NCBI GenBank assembly: GCA_002402005.2
Contig: NVUS02000166.1
Location: 1 to 9,405, forward strand
From: OCS116 cluster bacterium
GTDB lineage: Bacteria > Pseudomonadota > Alphaproteobacteria > Rhizobiales > OSC116
Reading direction: 5' to 3'
Length of the DNA: 9,405 nucleotides
How positions within the stretch are numbered: the stretch's first letter is position 1; each line of letters opens with the position of its first letter. Under the pieces are notes generated by a model, which made no database searches, was not told where the DNA came from, and saw only the letters and a program-made list of their open reading frames with translations. Below are positions 1 through 7,902 of the stretch, one piece after another. The position numbers and the translations under genes were made by a program.

Positions 1-9
1 GTAATTATT

Positions 10-31
10 AGATAGTAATCAATTACTATCT
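10..31. promoter_or_regulatory. Palindromic operator, probable binding site of the adjacent TetR repressor
   Basis: Two perfect 10-base arms (AGATAGTAAT and ATTACTATCT) flank a 2-base centre, CA. The palindrome ends 3 bases before the ribosome binding site of the TetR gene. TetR-family repressors usually bind palindromes of about this size upstream of their own gene and the pump they control, so autoregulation of the whole downstream operon is the natural reading. The promoter itself is not clear: the -35 and perhaps the -10 would lie left of the window or inside the palindrome. The repeat is seen directly; the binding protein is inferred. Confidence 0.7.
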
Positions 32-34
32 TTT

Positions 35-40
35 GGAGAG
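35..40 (+). promoter_or_regulatory. Ribosome binding site that fixes the TetR start
   Basis: GGAGAG sits 4 bases before the ATG at 45. It lies downstream of the in-frame TTG at 33, so it supports ATG 45 and rules against the longer reading. It lies 3 bases beyond the operator palindrome, so a repressor bound there would sit very close to the translation start. Confidence 0.7.
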
Positions 41-44
41 CCGC

Positions 45-644
45 ATGCGTAAAAACCTCACTGCTGACGAGAGGCGTACTGTAACTATAGATGCAGTGGT
101 CGATTTGGCGGCGAAACAAAACCCCAGTAACATTACCACTGCTGCCATTGCAAAGCATATGAATTTGACGCAAGGCGCATTGTTCCGACATTTTTCAAAC
201 AAAGAGGCGATATGGAAATCAGTCATGGAATGGGTGAGTAAACGCTTATTGTCGCGGGTTGAAAAAGCGGCCGTTAATGCCGCCAACCCTCTGGCTGCAC
301 TTGAAGCTGTGTTCATGACACATATCGATTTTATAGTGGCGCACCCAGGTGTGCCGCGTATGTTATTTGGCGAATTGCAACGAGCTGAGACCACCCCTGC
401 AAAAGAGATTGTCCATTTAACACTCAAAAAATATGGTTTGTTAATTGCTGACCTTATTGAAGAAGGTAAAGCCCAAAACTTAGTGGCAATAAGTATAGAT
501 GCCAATGCGGCATCGGTGATGTTTATAGGCAGCATTCAAGGGCTCGTTATGCAGTCAATGTTAAGTGGCGATATCAATTTGATAGAGGCCAAAGCAGCCG
601 GCATCTTTAAACTGTTCAAACAGAGCATTGAGAAAAAACTATGA
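45..644 (+). CDS. TetR/AcrR-family transcriptional repressor of the efflux operon
   Basis: A 199-residue protein of normal TetR length. The N-terminal DNA-binding domain covers about residues 8-57. Its helix-turn-helix lies at about residues 29-53 and includes the LTQGALFRHFSNKEAIW stretch (41-57), the characteristic recognition helix and following turn of the family. Residues 60-199 are all-helical and unlike any named subfamily; they would form the ligand-binding and dimer domain. The ATG at 45 is chosen over the TTG at 33 because a GGAGAG site lies just before it. The stop codon overlaps the start of the adaptor gene in ATGA (641-644). The gene is first in the operon behind a 22-bp palindrome. 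It therefore probably represses itself and the pump genes until an effector binds. The family is certain, the target is a strong inference and the inducer is unknown. Confidence 0.95.
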   Translation: MRKNLTADERRTVTIDAVVDLAAKQNPSNITTAAIAKHMNLTQGALFRHFSNKEAIWKSVMEWVSKRLLSRVEKAAVNAANPLAALEAVFMTHIDFIVAHPGVPRMLFGELQRAETTPAKEIVHLTLKKYGLLIADLIEEGKAQNLVAISIDANAASVMFIGSIQGLVMQSMLSGDINLIEAKAAGIFKLFKQSIEKKL

Positions 645-2020
645 AAAACCTTATGAAAAGAGCCTTCATTCTGCCGCTTATCATTGTAATTGCAGTGGTT
701 TTGGTGGCTTATAAAATTAATAATAATCCGGCTATCGGACATGTGGATTTGCAATACCCGACCAAAACGGTTGAAATAATTACGGCCAAAAGCCTTTCGT
801 TTCGCAATCGTGCCATTGCCTTTGGCAGCATAGAAGCGGCAACCTCTCTAACCGTAAAAGCCGAAATTAACGGCAAAATTAGCTATATACACCCAGATTT
901 AAAACCAGGCTCTAGCCTTGCTCATGGCACAGTGGTTTTGCGCATTGAACCGACTGCATTTGAGCTTTCACTCGCGCAAAGCAAGGCCGGTTTGGCCGGT
1001 AGTGAGCATTCGCTAAAACAGTTGCAAGTCGAACAAAAAACCACTCAGCAATTTTTGAAAATTGCTCAAAAGAATTTTGAACTTGGCTATAAGGACCTTG
1101 AAAGCTCAGCAAAATTATTGACTCAGAAGGTGATTTCACCTTCTAAATATAACATTGCCGAACAGAAGCAATTGCAATTGCAACAACAGGTTGAAGATTT
1201 GCAAGGTAAATTGGCAAGCTTCCCAAGTCGCTCGGCGGTGCTTGTGGCGCAAATTAACAAATCCAAAGCTCAGTTGGATCAAAGTCAAGATATTTTGAAT
1301 CGAACAGAAATTAAGTTGCCATTCGCTGCCCGCATTGGTCAAGTAAATATAGAAAAAGGCGAATATGTTGGCATCGGGGGGCAATTGTTCGAAGCTTTGG
1401 GACTGGAAGCCGTTGAAGTTACAGCCCAATTGCCGCTAAAACAATTCTCATCATTGCTGGTCATTGACGGTGATCAAGAGCTGAAATTACAATCCCCAGA
1501 GCAAATTCTATCGCAATTTGAAGACATTGATTTAGATGTGAACATTCAGTTGGTTCAGGGTGTCGAAGAAAATACAATGTGGCACGGTGAGTTGGTGCGT
1601 ATAAGCGAGGCGGTAGACCCAACAACCAATACAATCGGATTGGTCGTAAGAGTTGAAAACCCCTATGATGGCGTATTACCGGGCATAAAGCCGCCTTTAT
1701 TGAAAGGCATGTTTGTGCGGGTCGAATTTATTGCTCCCCCAATCCAGCAGATGGTCTTGCCGCGCAAAGCCATTCATCAAGGGCGTGTTTATATTGTCAC
1801 TAAAGATGATAAATTGGAAATAAGGCCCGTATCGATAACGCGCAAACAAGGCGAATTGGTGGTGTTGGAAACTGGTGTTGAAACTGATGAGAAAATCATC
1901 ATAACTGACATTGTGCCGGTTATTGAAGGGCAGCCATTAAATGCGATTTTGGCCACAGAAATTGAAAAACAATTGGCCATAGATGCATTTGGGAAAACCA
2001 AAAATGGAGATGCAAAATGA
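641..2020 (+). CDS. RND efflux periplasmic adaptor subunit (HlyD/MFP family)
   Basis: A 459-residue membrane fusion protein that would link the inner-membrane RND pump to an outer-membrane channel. An N-terminal hydrophobic segment (about residues 8-24, after Lys/Arg) looks like a signal anchor. There is no cysteine for lipid attachment. The first half of the lipoyl-like domain is at about 45-105 (AEINGKISYIHPDLKPGSSL then VVLRIEP). A long helical hairpin rich in Gln, Lys and Leu covers about 108-220. The second lipoyl half is at about 222-255, with the typical PFAARIGQVNIEKGEYVGIG. Beta-barrel and membrane-proximal domains fill about 258-440. The hairpin and total length are somewhat longer than in AcrA-type proteins (about 400). 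The start overlaps the TetR stop (ATGA) and has only a weak purine-rich site before it, consistent with coupled translation. A second in-frame ATG at 653 is possible. The substrate cannot be told. Confidence 0.95.
   Translation: MKNLMKRAFILPLIIVIAVVLVAYKINNNPAIGHVDLQYPTKTVEIITAKSLSFRNRAIAFGSIEAATSLTVKAEINGKISYIHPDLKPGSSLAHGTVVLRIEPTAFELSLAQSKAGLAGSEHSLKQLQVEQKTTQQFLKIAQKNFELGYKDLESSAKLLTQKVISPSKYNIAEQKQLQLQQQVEDLQGKLASFPSRSAVLVAQINKSKAQLDQSQDILNRTEIKLPFAARIGQVNIEKGEYVGIGGQLFEALGLEAVEVTAQLPLKQFSSLLVIDGDQELKLQSPEQILSQFEDIDLDVNIQLVQGVEENTMWHGELVRISEAVDPTTNTIGLVVRVENPYDGVLPGIKPPLLKGMFVRVEFIAPPIQQMVLPRKAIHQGRVYIVTKDDKLEIRPVSITRKQGELVVLETGVETDEKIIITDIVPVIEGQPLNAILATEIEKQLAIDAFGKTKNGDAK
2006..2009 (+). 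promoter_or_regulatory. Ribosome binding site of the RND permease gene
   Basis: GGAG lies 7 bases before the ATG at 2017, within the last codons of the adaptor gene. It supports the start inside the ATGA overlap. Confidence 0.55.
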
Positions 2021-5000
2021 TCCGTTACTTTGCATCGCACCCCACCGCTGGTAATATCTTAATGATGGCGATTATTGCCATTGGTCTATTTTCAGTTTCT
2101 AACTTAAATAAAGAAACTTTCCCTTTGTTGAAACCCAGCAAAGTTCAGGTCACTATTCTCTACCCAGGCGCTAGCCCTGCAAATGTTGAGAATGGCATTT
2201 GCAATCCGATTGAAGACGCAACCGATGGCATTAGCTTTTTAAAACAACAAGATTGCGATGCGCGCGAAAATTTGGCTATCTTTACATTAGAAATGCAAGA
2301 AAATGGCAATATTCGTGAATTTACCGATGACGTTAAAACTCAAATTGATGCCATTCATAATTTTCCAGAAAATGCTGAGCAACCGATAATCAAACTGCTT
2401 GGTCGTATCAACCCAGTTGCGAATGTTGCCATCACTTCCAAAAATTTAACTTATAATGAGTTGAAGGCGTTGGCGGTTCACTATCGCGATAGGCTTGTGG
2501 CTTTGCCGCAAATTCCGATTGTCACCATTGATGGGTTTTCGAGCCATCAATTGCAGATTTTAATTCACTCCGACACTCAAAAGAAATATAATTTAAGTGT
2601 GCAGCAAATTGCTTCACTTGTTTCTGCGCAGGCTGTGGAGTTGCCTGCCGGCACAATAAATAGTGGAGTGACAAGTTACCAAATTCAATTTAATAACATA
2701 CGCAAAACCATTGATGAATTGTCTGATTTAGTGATTGTCAATAATGCCAATGGGGTTGAAATTAAGCTTGGCGATGTTGCAACCATTGTCGATAGGTTCG
2801 AAAAACCCGAAGAACGTATTGAATTAAACGGTCAACCCGCAGCCATTTTACAAATTAGTAAAAATACCATTGATGACACACTAAAAGTTGCCGATGCGTT
2901 GAACGAATTTGTAGCTGCAGAAAATGCAATATTGCCAGCAGGCACTCAGCTGACAGTCTTAAATGACAATTCCACCTTGGTGCGTGATCGGCTTCAGCTC
3001 TTACTCACAAATGGGTGGCAAGGCTTGGTTTTGGCAAGCTTGGCATTGTTGCTGTTTTTCTCGTGGCGCTATACTTTTTGGATTGCCTTGGGGTTGCCCA
3101 TTTCATTTTTGGGTGGCTTGGCGATGATGGTATTGTTCGGCATTAGCATCAATATGATATCTATGGTGGCATTGTTAATGGCCATTGGCATTTTGATGGA
3201 TGATGCCATTGTATTGTCTGAAAATATTGATCGTGAGTTCAGAAACGGAAAATCACCATTAGATGCAGCGGTAGACGGTACAAAAAAAGTGTTTGCAGGT
3301 GTATTTTCATCTTACCTCACTTCAGCTTTATTATTTGGCAGCTTGTTGATGATGAAAGGCGACATTGGCCAAATACTGGGCGTATTGCCCATCGTATTGC
3401 TGTCAGTCTTAACGGTCAGCCTCATAGAGGCTTTTCTAATTTTACCGCATCATTTAAAACAATCCTTGGTTCATGCTGCCCAACAAAAACAGCCCAAATG
3501 GCGTATTTGGTTTGAAGCTAAATTTGCTAAATTTCGCGATGCTGTGAGCTTTGCAGCGCGGGTGGCAATGGATTTTAGATACGTCACTTTGGGTCTGGCT
3601 GTGGCTATGCTTATATTTTCAGTCGGTCTGATCGCCACAGGAACAGTGAAATTTAAGGCGTTTCCATCGCTTGAAGGTAATAATATTGAGGCAAGGGTTT
3701 TGTTGCCGCAAGGCACGCCGCTGGCCGAAACCGAGCGGGTGATGGCTATATTGCTTGCCTCGCTAGACAAAACAAATAAAATACTGAGTCAAAATGAACC
3801 ATCGCCCCTGATTGAAAATGTACAGTTAATTTATGGCAAGCATGGCGATGTGCCAGAGAATGGCACTCATTTGGCCACTTTGAGCGTGGATTTATTGTCG
3901 ACAGAAGTTCGCAATACAAATATGGCCGAATTGATTGAGCTGTGGCAGCAAAATACCCAAGCCTTACCAAACATAATCAACATTCAATATAAAGAACCGG
4001 TGGTTGGCCCCGCAGGCCGTGCCATACATATACGCTTGGTGGGGGAGGATTTGGCGATGTTGTCCAAAGTCTCGGGTGAAGCGCAAAATATCATCCGCGG
4101 TTATGATGGCGTGAACAATTTGATTGACGATTTGCGCCCAGGCAAACCACAATATAGCATTCAATTAAAATCTGGCGCATTGGCGGCGAATATAAATTCT
4201 CAAGATGTTGCGCTGCAATTGCGTTCCGCTTATTTACAAGTAAAAATTGCCGAAGTCTATCAGGGCAGGGAAGCTTATGACATCGTTGTCAAGCTTGATA
4301 GCGAGCCAACGCATGCATTGGCCGATTTTGACAATTTCACAATATTCTCCAACACGGGTAAAGCCTTGCCATTGAATAGCATTGCGAACGTGGTTGAGAT
4401 ACGCGAGTTTTCGCGCATTGGGCATATTAATCATCAACGTGTGGTCAATATTTATGGCGATGTGGATGCAAAAATTGCCAATACCACTGAGCTTGTTAAA
4501 GATTTGCAACCTAGGTTGGCTGAGTTAATGAAAAACTACCCCAATATTGAAATTGTCTATAAGGGCGAAATAGAAAATGGTGATGAAACCAAAATGTCGA
4601 TTCTTTCGGGTTTTGGTTTTGGTTTGCTGGGTGTTTTTTTATTGCTTAGCTTACAATTTAGAAATTATCGCGAGCCACTCATTGTGATGGTCAATATACC
4701 TTTGGCTTTGGTGGGCGCCATATGGGGGCACTTAATCATGGGGTTGGATTTTACCATGCCAAGCATGATTGGTTTTGTATCTTTAGCAGGCATTGTGGTC
4801 AACGATTCTATTTTATTGGTCGAATTTGTCAAACATAGAGTGGCAGAAGGGCTAGCGTTAAAAGACGCCGCTCAACAAGCCGTGAGTGATCGTTTTAGAG
4901 CCATTTTCCTCACCTCTATAACCACCATTGCCGGCATGACACCGCTTTTGTTTGAAACCAGCACTCAAGCGCTTATTTTGGTGCCACTGGTAACTTCTAT

Positions 5001-5130
5001 TGTGTTTGGCATGATAACCTCGGCATTGCTAATTATGTTTGTTCTGCCCGCAATATATATGATTATGGACGATATGGGCTTTGTGAAATTGAATGTGAAG
5101 TCTGAACTTACGCAGGAGGAAACATCATGA
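2017..5130 (+). CDS. RND-family inner-membrane efflux permease
   Basis: A 1037-residue protein of full RND length with the family's duplicated layout. TM1 is at about residues 10-29, followed by a large periplasmic region. TM2 begins near 335 and TM4 carries the proton-relay pair Asp395-Asp396 (GILMDDAIVLSENID). TM7 lies at about 522-543, a second periplasmic region follows, and the last membrane helices begin near 868. TM10 contains Asn929-Asp930 (LAGIVVNDSILLVEF) where AcrB has the Lys-Asn pair, so this is not an AcrB-like paralogue but the related RND branch with an NDS motif. It would use the proton gradient to expel a compound through the adaptor and an outer-membrane channel. The protein has only two cysteines, Cys62 and Cys80, both in the first periplasmic domain. 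The gene starts within the adaptor stop codon (ATGA) and ends within the next start. Substrate is not predictable; drugs, solvents or lipids are all possible. Confidence 0.96.
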   Translation: MIRYFASHPTAGNILMMAIIAIGLFSVSNLNKETFPLLKPSKVQVTILYPGASPANVENGICNPIEDATDGISFLKQQDCDARENLAIFTLEMQENGNIREFTDDVKTQIDAIHNFPENAEQPIIKLLGRINPVANVAITSKNLTYNELKALAVHYRDRLVALPQIPIVTIDGFSSHQLQILIHSDTQKKYNLSVQQIASLVSAQAVELPAGTINSGVTSYQIQFNNIRKTIDELSDLVIVNNANGVEIKLGDVATIVDRFEKPEERIELNGQPAAILQISKNTIDDTLKVADALNEFVAAENAILPAGTQLTVLNDNSTLVRDRLQLLLTNGWQGLVLASLALLLFFSWRYTFWIALGLPISFLGGLAMMVLFGISINMISMVALLMAIGILMDDAIVLSENIDREFRNGKSPLDAAVDGTKKVFAGVFSSYLTSALLFGSLLMMKGDIGQILGVLPIVLLSVLTVSLIEAFLILPHHLKQSLVHAAQQKQPKWRIWFEAKFAKFRDAVSFAARVAMDFRYVTLGLAVAMLIFSVGLIATGTVKFKAFPSLEGNNIEARVLLPQGTPLAETERVMAILLASLDKTNKILSQNEPSPLIENVQLIYGKHGDVPENGTHLATLSVDLLSTEVRNTNMAELIELWQQNTQALPNIINIQYKEPVVGPAGRAIHIRLVGEDLAMLSKVSGEAQNIIRGYDGVNNLIDDLRPGKPQYSIQLKSGALAANINSQDVALQLRSAYLQVKIAEVYQGREAYDIVVKLDSEPTHALADFDNFTIFSNTGKALPLNSIANVVEIREFSRIGHINHQRVVNIYGDVDAKIANTTELVKDLQPRLAELMKNYPNIEIVYKGEIENGDETKMSILSGFGFGLLGVFLLLSLQFRNYREPLIVMVNIPLALVGAIWGHLIMGLDFTMPSMIGFVSLAGIVVNDSILLVEFVKHRVAEGLALKDAAQQAVSDRFRAIFLTSITTIAGMTPLLFETSTQALILVPLVTSIVFGMITSALLIMFVLPAIYMIMDDMGFVKLNVKSELTQEETS
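5114..5120 (+). promoter_or_regulatory. Strong ribosome binding site of the four-helix membrane protein
   Basis: AGGAGGA is a near-perfect anti-Shine-Dalgarno match 6 bases before the ATG at 5127. It is the strongest such site in the window. This supports the start and indicates that the small downstream protein is truly translated, perhaps at a higher rate than the pump. Confidence 0.75.
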
Positions 5131-5525
5131 ATGGCCCGCTGAAAACAAAACCCAAATCACCAATCATTATGGCAATAATTGCCTTAATTTTTGGCATTGC
5201 CACTATATATTCTGGTGGTGAAGTGTTGTTTGTGGATGGTGCAGGCCGCATACGGGCAGGGGACTATATCGGCTTCATTGTTTGGTTCAATTTTATAGCT
5301 GGTTTTGCTTATGTTTTGGCAGCTTATGGGCTTTATAAATCAAAGCAATGGTCGGTGCTTTTCTCCAAAATTATTGCCATCGCCACATTGATCGCCTTCG
5401 GTGCTTTAGGTGTGCATATTTTTAACGATGGTGCCTTTGAAATCCGAACCATAGCCGCCATGATGTTGCGTAGTTTGGTTTGGGTGGTGATTGCCTATTT
5501 TGCCACCAAGAAAATAAAAAACTAA
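5127..5525 (+). CDS. Small four-helix membrane protein of unknown function, fourth gene of the efflux operon
   Basis: A 132-residue protein I do not recognise. Four hydrophobic segments are visible at about residues 11-29, 47-69, 75-97 and 107-126. The N-terminus (MNGPLKTKPK) and C-terminus (ATKKIKN) are basic, which places both ends in the cytoplasm by the positive-inside rule. The first loop (30-46, GEVLFVDGAGRIRAGDY) and the last (98-107, IFNDGAFEIR) hold charged residues and would face the periplasm. The loop between helices 2 and 3 (YKSKQW) is short and basic. The start overlaps the RND stop in ATGA and has the best Shine-Dalgarno site in the window, so it is a real gene coupled to the pump. 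It could be an accessory or regulatory partner of the permease in the membrane, or an unrelated passenger. No catalytic motif is visible. It resembles no classical small RND partner such as AcrZ, which has a single helix. Confidence 0.85.
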   Translation: MNGPLKTKPKSPIIMAIIALIFGIATIYSGGEVLFVDGAGRIRAGDYIGFIVWFNFIAGFAYVLAAYGLYKSKQWSVLFSKIIAIATLIAFGALGVHIFNDGAFEIRTIAAMMLRSLVWVVIAYFATKKIKN

Positions 5526-5536
5526 CCGTTTAGTTT
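5511..5536 (-). terminator. Weak hairpin terminator candidate between the convergent operons
   Basis: Seven-base arms (AAACTAA at 5519-5525, TTAGTTT at 5530-5536) surround a 4-base loop and overlap both stop codons. On the minus strand the hairpin is followed by TTTATTTT, which suits termination of the atp operon. On the plus strand only ATTTC follows. The stem has a single G-C pair, so its stability is doubtful. I see no better terminator for either operon. Confidence 0.3.
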
Positions 5537-6371
5537 ATTTCTGCGCCATAAACCCGGTGATGATATCTAGCAATTCTGTGGTGATTTCCTCTTGCCATTG
5601 TTGGCGAGACAGATGTTCGAGTTGGTCATGTTTTTTAATGATATTTTGATGAGCCTGATCCATGGCAATTAATCGACCATGATTTTCTGCATGAAGGCTT
5701 TCCATAGCCGCACAACTGAGCGAAGCCATTAAATATTCTTCGGTTAAATATCTTAACAATTGCGTGGGCGGCATGTTCAAAAGTGGCAACTCTTCTTGCT
5801 TGTTAGCCAACAGTAAATCCTGCACTTGCACCGGAAAAAGTGAGCGGTACATAATTCTGCCGCCACCCGCACCTCGTTGCTCGGTATAAATCAATTTAAC
5901 AGAAGATATACCTTCGCCCACAGCCTGAAATAAACGAGCTGCAATTTCTCTGATAGTTTTCTGAACCGAGCTATGCTCACTGCTCATTGGCATTGCCCAA
6001 ACAGGATCAACATCATACTCTGTAGCAAGTAAATTACCGCGCGATCCAATAATGGCAATGTCTGTGTATTCTGTTGCCTTTGAACGAGCCATTTTTAGAA
6101 TCGGCCGGTTAAACCCGCCAACAAATCCAAACTCTGAACAGAAAATAATTAAAAGCTCCTTGGGAGACGGCTCTGCCGTTTGAGCCATATGTTCCTGATA
6201 ATCCTTAAAGCGCATAATAGAGCCAGCCACAACTTCACGATAATGCCGCATGCCAATAACTGGTTTTTGGCTTTGTTGCACCCGCAGAGCCGCCATTGAT
6301 CGCAATGCCGATATAATGTCTTTAAGTTTTCCAACATTGGCTTTACGTTTATCCAAATCACGGCGTTGCAT
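5535..6371 (-). CDS. atpG: N-type F1Fo-ATPase gamma subunit
   Basis: The central-stalk subunit that turns inside the alpha/beta ring. With the start at 6371 it has 278 residues, close to other gamma subunits. The N-terminal helix has the N-ATPase-type pattern KLKDIISALRSMAALRVQQSQ (about 15-35) in place of the canonical ITKAMxMVAAAKLR. The family turn FGFVGGFN (81-88) corresponds to GLCGGLN. The C-terminal helix carries the MES-LHAENHGRL and EITTELLDIITGF signatures. Four in-frame ATGs lie close together (6386, 6383, 6377, 6371), with another at 6425. I choose 6371 because GGGGA lies 5 bases before it and the protein then begins like its relatives. It overlaps the end of atpA by 14 bases. Gamma is normally the last gene of N-ATPase operons, as here. 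The identity is secure; the exact start is less so. Confidence 0.92.
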   Translation of the reverse strand: MQRRDLDKRKANVGKLKDIISALRSMAALRVQQSQKPVIGMRHYREVVAGSIMRFKDYQEHMAQTAEPSPKELLIIFCSEFGFVGGFNRPILKMARSKATEYTDIAIIGSRGNLLATEYDVDPVWAMPMSSEHSSVQKTIREIAARLFQAVGEGISSVKLIYTEQRGAGGGRIMYRSLFPVQVQDLLLANKQEELPLLNMPPTQLLRYLTEEYLMASLSCAAMESLHAENHGRLIAMDQAHQNIIKKHDQLEHLSRQQWQEEITTELLDIITGFMAQK

Positions 6372-7902
6372 TTGCATCCCCATCATAAGAATGAAACTGT
6401 TCGCTATACTCACAAAGCATTTCATAAAAAATATTTTTGTCTTTTAACAGTAATTCTCCGCCGTCAATAATCCGGTTGATGACCAGAGCAGCAGCCTGTT
6501 GGGTTATCCACTCGCCGATGCCATTCTTAAACTGCGCGACATCATCCAAGCTCAAGCGGTCTAATATATTTTCTTTAAGCGCAAACAGCAGCGCAAATTG
6601 CTCGCCAAGCGGTAACGGTCTGTATTGAGATTGTCCAAGCACGGCACGAATCCGCCTGCCATGTTCGATGGCCTTAAGGGTATGTTGGTCAGTGGTTGTT
6701 GAAAAGCGGGTGAAGATTTCCAATTCCTGAAACTGAGCATAGTCGATTTTTAAACTATCTACCAAATGACGAATGACCCCTACCTGAGTTTTGCCACCCA
6801 CACGCGATACACTACGTCCGACATTTACCGCTGGTTTCAATCCCTCATTAAATAATTTCGGTTCTAGATATATTTGCCCATCAGTAATGGAGATAAGATT
6901 TGTCGGAATATAAGATGACAAATTACCGGCCTGTGTTTCCACAATCGGCAATACGGTTAATGACCCTCCGCCTTTTGATGCATTCAACCGCGCCGAACGT
7001 TCAAGCAGACGGGCATGAATGTAAAATATATCGCTTGGGTAGGCCTCGCGCCCAGGTGGATACCCCAAAAGCAGTGCAAGTTCCCGATAGGTGGCGGCAT
7101 GTTTGGTCATATCATCTATCACCAGCAATACATCGTGCCCCTGATCCATAAAATATTCTGCCATGCTGCACGCACTATAGGGGGCGATCCATTGTGCGCC
7201 AGGGCTACTGTCTGCGGCGGCAACTACAAAAATACAATTTTCCATTTTTCCGTAACGCTGTACGGCTTCAATCACGCTGCTGACTGTCGAACTTTTCTGC
7301 CCGACCGCCGTGTAAATGCAGATAACACCAGTGTCTCGCTGATTGATAATCGTGTCGACTGCGATGGCGGTCTTCCCCGTTCCTCTATCGCCGATAATCA
7401 GCTCTCTTTGTCCGCGTCCGAGTGGCAGCATGGCATCAATAACCGTAATTCCGGTTAACAACGGCACGGTAACAAGCTCCCGATCAACTATGGCCGGTGC
7501 GGGGCGTTCAATATCCCGATACGCTGCTGGCACAAGTGGTGGGCCACCATCAAGCGCCAAGCCCAAAGGATCCATAACCCGACCCAGCAATTTTTCTCCG
7601 ACCATGGTTTGAGCCACAGCCCCACTACCAGAAACTTCCGAACCGGCTTTGATACCTTGCTCCGCACCCAAAAGAATGCATCCCAGCACTTCTTCAGTAA
7701 TGCTTAAGACCATACCACGCACGCCGGTTTCAAAAATAACCAGCTCATTCAACTTGGTTTTTGAAAGGCCAGATACCATGGCGACACCATCGCCAATTTT
7801 TTCCACCCGACCTTTATGCTCTAGCTTGGGGCTTATTTGAATGTCATCCGTTACATCTTGAACTTGGCTAAGCCAATTATTAATTTTTTTAGAAAACTTC
7901 AT
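6358..7902 (-). CDS. atpA: N-type F1Fo-ATPase alpha subunit
   Basis: The non-catalytic nucleotide-binding subunit of the F1 head, 514 residues, the usual length. The beta-barrel domain covers about 25-95. The P-loop is GDRGTGKT at 171-178, where E. coli alpha has GDRQTGKT, so the P-loop Gln is Gly here. Walker B is LLVIDD at 259-264. Arg367 in SVSRVGG is the arginine finger that completes the catalytic site of the neighbouring beta subunit. A helical C-terminal domain follows from about 385. The N-terminus (about residues 1-25, INNWLSQVQDVTDDI) is the segment that binds the delta subunit in ordinary F-ATPases; here it would meet the delta-like tail of subunit b. The start overlaps the atpF stop in ATGA and lacks a clear Shine-Dalgarno site, which suggests coupled translation. 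The short acidic, His- and Ser-bearing end (SYDGDANATP) overlaps the start of gamma. Confidence 0.97.
   Translation of the reverse strand: MKFSKKINNWLSQVQDVTDDIQISPKLEHKGRVEKIGDGVAMVSGLSKTKLNELVIFETGVRGMVLSITEEVLGCILLGAEQGIKAGSEVSGSGAVAQTMVGEKLLGRVMDPLGLALDGGPPLVPAAYRDIERPAPAIVDRELVTVPLLTGITVIDAMLPLGRGQRELIIGDRGTGKTAIAVDTIINQRDTGVICIYTAVGQKSSTVSSVIEAVQRYGKMENCIFVVAAADSSPGAQWIAPYSACSMAEYFMDQGHDVLLVIDDMTKHAATYRELALLLGYPPGREAYPSDIFYIHARLLERSARLNASKGGGSLTVLPIVETQAGNLSSYIPTNLISITDGQIYLEPKLFNEGLKPAVNVGRSVSRVGGKTQVGVIRHLVDSLKIDYAQFQELEIFTRFSTTTDQHTLKAIEHGRRIRAVLGQSQYRPLPLGEQFALLFALKENILDRLSLDDVAQFKNGIGEWITQQAAALVINRIIDGGELLLKDKNIFYEMLCEYSEQFHSYDGDANATP

Noticed and set aside
33..44. Upstream TTG start adding four residues to the TetR protein
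   Set aside because: The TTG overlaps the GGAGAG ribosome site, and the ATG at 45 is correctly spaced from it.
26..535. Open frame of 169 codons on the minus strand opposite the TetR gene
   Set aside because: It is antisense to a clear TetR protein with its own ribosome site, and its translation has no recognisable motifs.
981..1003. Short GGCCGGT direct repeat in the adaptor gene
   Set aside because: It comes from the repeated Ala/Gly codons of AGLAG and shows no wider repeat structure.
4600..4645. TTTTGG repeats and a run of seven T in the RND gene, as a possible slippage (phase-variation) site
   Set aside because: The stretch encodes an ordinary hydrophobic membrane helix (GFGFGLLGVFLLLSL). 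The run is short and the frame is intact.
6372..6425. Longer gamma subunit starting at the ATG at 6425 (296 residues)
   Set aside because: The extra 18 residues overlap atpA further, lack a ribosome site and do not resemble gamma N-termini. A start at 6371 or 6377 fits better, though the choice is not certain.
7015..7458. Open frame of 147 codons on the plus strand inside atpA
   Set aside because: It is antisense to a well-conserved ATPase gene, has no family features and overlaps two other plus-strand frames, as expected for a shadow.
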